DNA of 43,517 bases, taken from assembly GCA_903859415.1 (NCBI GenBank), contig CAIOMN010000090.1, positions 1 to 43,517 on the forward strand, in the 5' to 3' direction. This DNA is from an uncultured Methylococcaceae bacterium. Its GTDB lineage: Bacteria > Pseudomonadota > Gammaproteobacteria > Methylococcales > Methylomonadaceae. Shown here piece after piece: positions 39,005 through 43,517 of this stretch. Positions within the stretch are counted from its first letter, which is position 1, and each line of letters starts with the position of its first letter. The translations under genes were made by a program, and so were the position numbers. The notes under the pieces were generated by a model that was not told the DNA's origin, searched no databases, and was given only the letters and a program-made list of their open reading frames with translations.

Positions 39005-41281
39005 CTACCAATCGGCTTTCAAACGATATGCCAAAGCATCCAAGGCTCTTTTTTGGATGTGCTCTACCAGTTCTATGATTTGCTGATCCAGCCTGAAGCG
39101 TAGCTCCCATTCCATTGCCAAATCAATCGGCAAGTTGTCTATGCGATGGTGTTCGGTGTAACGTTTTTTCAGTAGCGCGTGGATGTCGGAAACGTCAGTC
39201 AGTGGCACCAGTTGCTCGTCTTGCAGCGCTCTTGCCGCATTCTCTAAGGCATTTGTCAGTACCCTATCAAAAGCACTACTATGCTGTAGCAGTTCATCGG
39301 GAAAACTACTGAACTGTGGGCCACTTAGCAAGCGATAGCGTCGCCGGATTTGCAGTAAACCGGACAAGTTGCTGGCGTCTTCAATAACCGCAGTCAAGGC
39401 TTGTCTTTCTTTGACTTTGTTGGTAAGCCTAGCATCCGGTTCCAGTATAGCGTGAGCCACCAAACTTTGGGCAGTTGCCAGGTCTTTTTCCGCTGATAAG
39501 CGTAAGAGTAAATGGGATTTAAGCATCATGCCTGTATCCGGCAACCAGCTTGTGAGTTTGGCGAGGGTGTGCAAGGTCGCTGTGCAATGATGTCGAGCAA
39601 GTACAATCGAACGCCGAGGCCATAGCGCGTAGTCAATTATGCCCATGACGATGATGCCCAGAAAAATCCCGATGACGCGGTCACGCGGCACAGCGAGATC
39701 GGTAACCTGACCGAAATCGTGAAATACGAAGGTTGCGAATGAAAATCCGAGCTGCCTGCCTAGATAAGCGATACGTTCACTGCCGGCGGAGATCCATGCG
39801 GCAATGGCCCAAAACGGGGCTGTTGCCAGTGCAAAACCCGCGATGGTATCGAGTTGGGATTGAAATATCCACACATATACATAAGCGCATAGCCCACCAA
39901 CGACTGCGCCCGACAAACGTAACAGCGACAACCGGTAGTCGGCCCCAAGACTGGTTTGCGCAGCAACCAGACAGGTGGGAATGGCGGTATTGATACCTGG
40001 CCAGCCTAGACTTTCCACGAACAATGCACAGAGTACCGCACCCAGAGAAAATTTAATACCAAATTGCACGCTGTCGGCATGTGTGGCCCAGAAATCATAA
40101 CTAAACCAGTCGGGAAGCCAGTGAACAGCATCTTTGCTTTCAATTTCTGGTTCCAGGGTTTTAATGTTAGGCACTGCGTCTGGATTGTGTAGGTGATTTA
40201 TTAAGCCTGCGATACGTTGTATCCCAATCCACATCGCAGTTAAAATCGAAGGGTTGGTTTGCAGCGAAGCTGTCGTTTTTAAGGTATAACTGTGCAGCAC
40301 GTCATCAGTCAGTAATGTTTTTATTTGTGAAGAAACATCGTGAGATTCTTCAATACCTCCCCGTAGTGTTGTACAGGCACTTTGTAGTGCCAGATAGACA
40401 TTAAGTTTTTCCTGAGTCATTGGCTGAGCGCGGTACTCTGCGGTCAATACCTGATCAAGCCAAAGGGCAAATTCACGTAAACCGTCAATTTCCAGCAGTA
40501 GCGCCAGATAAGTTTCATGCTGTTGTCGCAGGGACGGATGTATGAGTGTTGTATTTGCTAGCAAACTCAGTGTGTTACCTAAGCTGCTCACGTTTGAAAG
40601 ATTTGAGGCTAACTGCTGATGGAGATTCACACCGCTGTCGGCCAGACGCGCAGTAAAAATGCTTTCAACTGCCGACAGTTGCGCCGTGATACTCGCCTTT
40701 AGCAGCTTGTGCGGGTCTTTTGGTTTGATTGCCCAGTGCACGACAGTCCATGAGCCAATAGCTAGCACGCCGATGATTGGGATATTCCACAAGGCATTAT
40801 AGATGCTTGCCTCGGGTGTGCTTGGGCTGTACAACACTGCTACGGAATACCAAAGCGCGATGCCGGTAGGCCAAGCAATCAGACGGGCATGAAACAAGGC
40901 GAGCGCAATAATAATAAGCGACAAGGGTAAGAGGAGCCAGGGCTCATTGCCCGCAAACATCAATGCAAGCACGGATACCAGGGTGGTGATGATGATATAT
41001 CCGAACTGACGCAGGCCGAACGCCAGCGCTTGGCCAGAATTGGCATAGGCGTCGTAACTCAAACAGATCAGCAGGGCAATCGCACCCAAAGGCGGGACAT
41101 GCAGGGTTTCGTTGACGATAGCAATAATCATCGTAACAATAAAAAGACGTAAAGCTGCGACGCGCCGTTCTGGAAAGTCCTGAAGTTCTGTTTTCAGGAA
41201 TTGTGTCAGGCTGGTTCCGAACCAGAGGCGACTTTGCTTTTTGTGCATAACCCAAGGGCGTGGCGTATCACCTATGTTCAT
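39005..41281 (-). CDS. FUSC-family inner-membrane efflux protein (MdtO-like)
   Basis: A 758-aa inner-membrane protein of the fusaric-acid-resistance/aromatic-acid-exporter group. It has two sets of hydrophobic segments (about 45-190 and 405-550) separated by a large cytoplasmic domain, and a soluble C-terminal helical part. The combination with HlyD and YtcA matches the E. coli mdtNO/ytcA organisation, in which MdtO exports toxic aromatic compounds. ATG 41281 overlaps the HlyD gene end by 14 bases; a longer frame starts further inside that gene. The base composition is higher in GC than surrounding genes. No TolC-like outer-membrane factor is found nearby, so one must be supplied from elsewhere. 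Confidence 0.88.
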   Translation of the reverse strand: MNIGDTPRPWVMHKKQSRLWFGTSLTQFLKTELQDFPERRVAALRLFIVTMIIAIVNETLHVPPLGAIALLICLSYDAYANSGQALAFGLRQFGYIIITTLVSVLALMFAGNEPWLLLPLSLIIIALALFHARLIAWPTGIALWYSVAVLYSPSTPEASIYNALWNIPIIGVLAIGSWTVVHWAIKPKDPHKLLKASITAQLSAVESIFTARLADSGVNLHQQLASNLSNVSSLGNTLSLLANTTLIHPSLRQQHETYLALLLEIDGLREFALWLDQVLTAEYRAQPMTQEKLNVYLALQSACTTLRGGIEESHDVSSQIKTLLTDDVLHSYTLKTTASLQTNPSILTAMWIGIQRIAGLINHLHNPDAVPNIKTLEPEIESKDAVHWLPDWFSYDFWATHADSVQFGIKFSLGAVLCALFVESLGWPGINTAIPTCLVAAQTSLGADYRLSLLRLSGAVVGGLCAYVYVWIFQSQLDTIAGFALATAPFWAIAAWISAGSERIAYLGRQLGFSFATFVFHDFGQVTDLAVPRDRVIGIFLGIIVMGIIDYALWPRRSIVLARHHCTATLHTLAKLTSWLPDTGMMLKSHLLLRLSAEKDLATAQSLVAHAILEPDARLTNKVKERQALTAVIEDASNLSGLLQIRRRYRLLSGPQFSSFPDELLQHSSAFDRVLTNALENAARALQDEQLVPLTDVSDIHALLKKRYTEHHRIDNLPIDLAMEWELRFRLDQQIIELVEHIQKRALDALAYRLKADW

Positions 41282-42413
41282 TAGTTTCGGCGGGGCGATC
41301 CAGAACAGTGACAAAGGCGGTCATGCCCATGCGTAAGGGATGCTCGGAGTCGCGTTCGGATATGTCGATGCGAACCTGGAAGCGGGATGCCAGAATGACC
41401 CAGTTCAGGGTGCGTTGAACCTCTGGCAATACGCCTTGTTGCTTGGCATTGTCGGGGTAATTGGCCCAGCCGATACCGCTTACTACGCCACGGTAGCGTT
41501 TTCCTGGATAACCAACAAGAAATACTTCGGCTTCTTGTCCTGGATGGATGGACTGTAGATAAGTTTCTTTGAAATTGGCGATAACATACCAGTGGCGATC
41601 ATCGACTAAGGCGAAGCTTTGTGTTCCAACTTTAGCGTATTCACCTTCGCGGGTGTTCAGGTTGGTGACATAAGCATCAAAAGGCGCACGCACCGAACAG
41701 TATTCCACGTTGAGTTCAGCGGCTGCAACTACCGCTCTGGCTGCTTCGATGCGGGCATTGACATGACCAACCTGAGCGATCAATGATATGGCGCGTTGAC
41801 TTTCGCTTTTGGCTTCGGCTATCGCGCTCTGAGCCGAAAGTACTTTGGCCCGGGCATCTGCCAACTCGGCGCGTGATGCAGCGTACTTGGATTTAGCTTG
41901 GTTGAGTTGGTCTGTTGTGACGTATTGTTTTTCTACCAATGGCTCAAGGCGATCCAGATAGTTATGCAGATACTCGTCCTCAGCTTCTACCCGCTTAACT
42001 TCTGCTTCGGCGGCAGTACGCAGGTGTTCCAGTCGTTCAATAGTACTTTCGGCGGAACCGCTAGAGGCACGCTTTGACTCTACCTCTTTTTCGGCCAGCA
42101 TTAATTCCGCCTTGGCCTGGGCCAGTTTGGCCTCGTAGGGGCGTGGATCTATCAAATACAGCAAGTCACCTTGTTTGACGTACTGATTATCTTCAACATG
42201 CAACTCCACAATACGCCCACTCACTTCGGGTGCAATGCCGACAATATTGGCACGCACCATTGCATCGTTGGTGCGGGGATGCTGATAGTTGATGCGCCAA
42301 ACCATTATTCCAGATACCAGAGCACCCAGCACGATTAACGTTCCGATTAAACGCCCCAATAGCATACGACGTTTAGGATTTATAACGTGATGACTCGTTT
42401 TTGTATTTTGCAT
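41268..42413 (-). CDS. HlyD-family membrane fusion protein (MdtN/EmrA-like)
   Basis: A 381-aa periplasmic adaptor. A single N-terminal membrane anchor (RLIGTLIVLGALVSGIMVW) is followed by a lipoyl-like domain (VGIAPEVSGRIVELHVEDNQ and YCSVRAPFDAYVTNL halves), a long alpha-helical hairpin (about 95-215, Ala/Glu/Arg-rich coiled coil) and a C-terminal beta barrel. It would join the FUSC inner-membrane protein to an outer-membrane factor. It is 14 bases overlapping with the FUSC gene and 18 bases after the YtcA gene. A MarR operator-like site lies upstream of the operon. The composition, like the FUSC gene, is more GC-rich than the neighbours. Confidence 0.92.
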   Translation of the reverse strand: MQNTKTSHHVINPKRRMLLGRLIGTLIVLGALVSGIMVWRINYQHPRTNDAMVRANIVGIAPEVSGRIVELHVEDNQYVKQGDLLYLIDPRPYEAKLAQAKAELMLAEKEVESKRASSGSAESTIERLEHLRTAAEAEVKRVEAEDEYLHNYLDRLEPLVEKQYVTTDQLNQAKSKYAASRAELADARAKVLSAQSAIAEAKSESQRAISLIAQVGHVNARIEAARAVVAAAELNVEYCSVRAPFDAYVTNLNTREGEYAKVGTQSFALVDDRHWYVIANFKETYLQSIHPGQEAEVFLVGYPGKRYRGVVSGIGWANYPDNAKQQGVLPEVQRTLNWVILASRFQVRIDISERDSEHPLRMGMTAFVTVLDRPAETNEHR

Positions 42414-42431
42414 AATGGGCAGTCTACCTAG

Positions 42432-42749
42432 CTACGTCGAGTAAAATAACAACCAAATAACAAAAGTGCATAACGCCCACAGACTAGGCACAATTAACAG
42501 TGGCGAACCGAGATACTGGGCGAGTTGGTGTCGCACCAATTGCCACATCAGCACTATGCCTGCCGCCAAGCCAGCAAGAATACAGATAATCCAGGCAGGC
42601 CAGAACGATCCTTCAATGCTGATCATCGGGTCGCAAGCCGTCAAAAGAACCGAAAAAACCACTGGAATCCCTATTTTCCGCAAGTCCAGCAGCGCTATCA
42701 TCATTTTTGACAGAACTGGGAGCCGAACTTGAAGAATTTTCTTAAACAT
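42432..42749 (-). CDS. YtcA-family lipoprotein
   Basis: A small membrane-anchored protein that accompanies MdtN/MdtO-type efflux genes. The N-terminal segment ends with a lipobox (SVLLTAC, Cys at 39), followed by DPMISIEGSFWPAWIICILAG, a second hydrophobic helix and PSLWALCTFVIWLLFY, as in YtcA. The frame gives 105 aa from ATG 42749. An internal ATG at 42704 would give about 90 aa with a more usual signal length, so the start is uncertain. It is first in the operon with the HlyD gene 18 bases later. Its promoter region, 42750-42895, contains an operator-like site for the MarR regulator. Confidence 0.78.
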   Translation of the reverse strand: MFKKILQVRLPVLSKMMIALLDLRKIGIPVVFSVLLTACDPMISIEGSFWPAWIICILAGLAAGIVLMWQLVRHQLAQYLGSPLLIVPSLWALCTFVIWLLFYST

Positions 42750-42834
42750 AGTTGATTTATTTTAAGCCGTGGTTTGGATATTGATCAGGTAATTAAAAAG
42801 CTATTCTCTTATTACACCATAGTATTTGTTCAGA

Positions 42835-42858
42835 CAATAGTTTTAATTAGAACTAAAT
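42835..42858. promoter_or_regulatory. MarR-type operator upstream of the efflux operon
   Basis: The right half TTAGAACTAAAT (42847-42858) matches the perfect marR palindrome half TTAGAACCAAAT at 11 of 12 positions; the left half keeps the AGTTTTAA core but is degenerate. It lies 86 bases upstream of the YtcA start and 38 bases upstream of the divergent small membrane ORF. Confidence 0.6.
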
Positions 42859-42895
42859 ATGGTAGACTTTAGACTATGCCATCATCGCGACATTC

Positions 42896-43117
42896 ATGTC
42901 ATCGTTTGCCTTTACGTTTACGACAAGATTCAAGCAGTATATTTACTTAAACCTGATAATCTTTGCAGCCGTTCTCTGGGCAACATTCCTTCTTATGCAG
43001 GGCGCAATGATAGTCGTAAGCGTGTTTATGTATGCATTTGCCGGTTGTATCAACATCTTTGCATTCTTGTGGGTTGAACAAAATCCTGATGAGGAGCATT
43101 TTTTAAAGAATTATTGA
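42896..43117 (+). CDS. Small predicted membrane protein, hypothetical
   Basis: A 73-aa open frame with two hydrophobic helices (about 18-37 and 39-58: YLNLIIFAAVLWATFLLMQG and VVSVFMYAFAGCINIFAFLW) and an acidic C-terminus (EQNPDEEHF). No Shine-Dalgarno is seen before ATG 42896. I know no family. It is divergent from the efflux operon and shares the MarR-type site region, so it could be coregulated; this is inference. The frame is protein-like in hydrophobic pattern, so it may be genuine. The stretch 43118-43196 is very AT-rich and contains a small inverted repeat, TTGTATTACAA. Confidence 0.4.
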   Translation: MSSFAFTFTTRFKQYIYLNLIIFAAVLWATFLLMQGAMIVVSVFMYAFAGCINIFAFLWVEQNPDEEHFLKNY

Positions 43118-43196
43118 AGAGGGAAAAACTGGTTTTTAATAAACACAATACAAAATTTTATCTACTTTTTTGTATTACAATACTATAGAACAAACT

Positions 43197-43517
43197 ATGA
43201 CCGTTAATGATGCTCTTCTCAGACAGAAACAGGAACTGGATCTCAGAAAGAAGGAGCACTATATAGAGCGCACTTCAGTGATGCGGGACGGGAACAACCG
43301 GCTGATCCGGATCGTGATTGGTCCACGAAGAGCAGGCAAATCGTTCTTCGTAACCCGGTACCTGATGGCGCAGAGTCCTTTTGGATATGTAAATTTCGAT
43401 GACGAAGAACTCAATGATGCGATAAAAATTCCCGAGATCCTCACAGCAGTAGCGGACCTGTATCCCGGAACAAAGACGCTACTGCTCGATGAGATCCAGA
43501 ATATACCGGGATGGGAA
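43197..43517 (+). CDS. AAA_14-type ATPase, N-terminal part (gene continues past the edge)
   Basis: An open frame of 107 codons runs off the right edge. It begins MTVNDALLRQKQELDLRKKE, then IVIGPRRAGKSFFVTRYLM with a Walker A at GPRRAGKS, a FDDEEL segment and LLLDEIQNIPGW as Walker B plus the family's QNI/VP motif. This is the AAA_14/DUF4143-type ATPase, widespread in archaea and anaerobic bacteria, with no settled function. Codon use (AGA, ATA, CTC, CCG, GGA) and higher GC differ sharply from the neighbouring AT-rich DNA, so transfer is likely. ATG 43197 is used; no strong Shine-Dalgarno precedes it. Confidence 0.85.
   Translation, partial: MTVNDALLRQKQELDLRKKEHYIERTSVMRDGNNRLIRIVIGPRRAGKSFFVTRYLMAQSPFGYVNFDDEELNDAIKIPEILTAVADLYPGTKTLLLDEIQNIPGWE

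Noticed and set aside
42859-43077. Plus-strand ORF of 72 aa overlapping the small membrane ORF
   Set aside because: The alternative frame at 42896-43117 has the coherent hydrophobic helix pattern; this one looks like its shadow.
1-43517. CRISPR arrays
   Set aside because: No regularly spaced short direct repeats were seen; the repeats present are attachment-site, operator and IS-scar repeats.

Overview
The window comes from a bacterial chromosome, most likely a gammaproteobacterium. RlmG, EfpL (with Arg33), UbiC, a PhoP/PhoQ-type pair, RecG and the prfB/lysS neighbourhood all read as gammaproteobacterial. Overall protein style and the NifJ-centred operon would suit a Methylococcales methanotroph, but that rank is inference only. 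The DNA is mostly AT-rich with conserved housekeeping genes. Between these lie islands of accessory DNA, IS scars and horizontally acquired cassettes.

Layout. 1-140: probable right end of an insertion sequence. 248-2326: efpL and rlmG, then a convergent cold-shock gene. 2520-5431 (minus): PhoP/PhoQ-like two-component genes translationally coupled to an EamA transporter. 5646-10122 (plus): icd, ridA, recG, ubiC. 10268-11812: tRNA-Lys(CTT) followed by a 1.4-kb toxin-antitoxin cassette bounded by 136-bp direct repeats that include the 3' part of the tRNA, i.e. a tiny integrative-element remnant. 11983-13031: an HNH-like zinc protein, an IS5-family transposase scar and the wreck of a LysR gene. 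13176-15888: YceI, flavodoxin/WrbA, pirin and DODA dioxygenase operon. 16006-17765: a TauE/SafE permease between inverted IS6-family/M20-amidohydrolase remnants. 18042-19230: small orphan ORFs. 19254-20983: ABC-2 permease plus ATPase. 21089-27363: GltD-like flavoprotein, NifJ pyruvate:ferredoxin oxidoreductase and a dihydroorotate-dehydrogenase-like protein. 27442-31355: J-domain/Lcl fusion, small orphan, GNAT-nitrilase fusion, gloB. 31417-36008 (minus): prfB and lysS, normally neighbours, separated here by an AAA ATPase and a small PD-(D/E)XK-like protein. 36333-42749: YigZ, a MarR regulator, a secreted helical protein, a broken AhpD-like gene and a YtcA/HlyD/FUSC efflux operon. 43197-43517: start of an AAA_14-type ATPase with different base composition, running off the edge.

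How genes work together. The MarR protein has a 24-bp perfect palindrome at its own promoter; related half-sites occur upstream of the secreted protein/AhpD locus and upstream of the efflux operon, so these look like one small regulon. The GltD-like/NifJ/DHOD-like trio is packed as one operon that would link NAD(P)H, ferredoxin and pyruvate.

The best candidate for an undescribed system is the ATPase plus nuclease-like pair inserted between prfB and lysS (32972-34893). The genes overlap by one base, are AT-rich against their hosts, and have the ATPase/effector logic of known defence pairs without matching one I can name.
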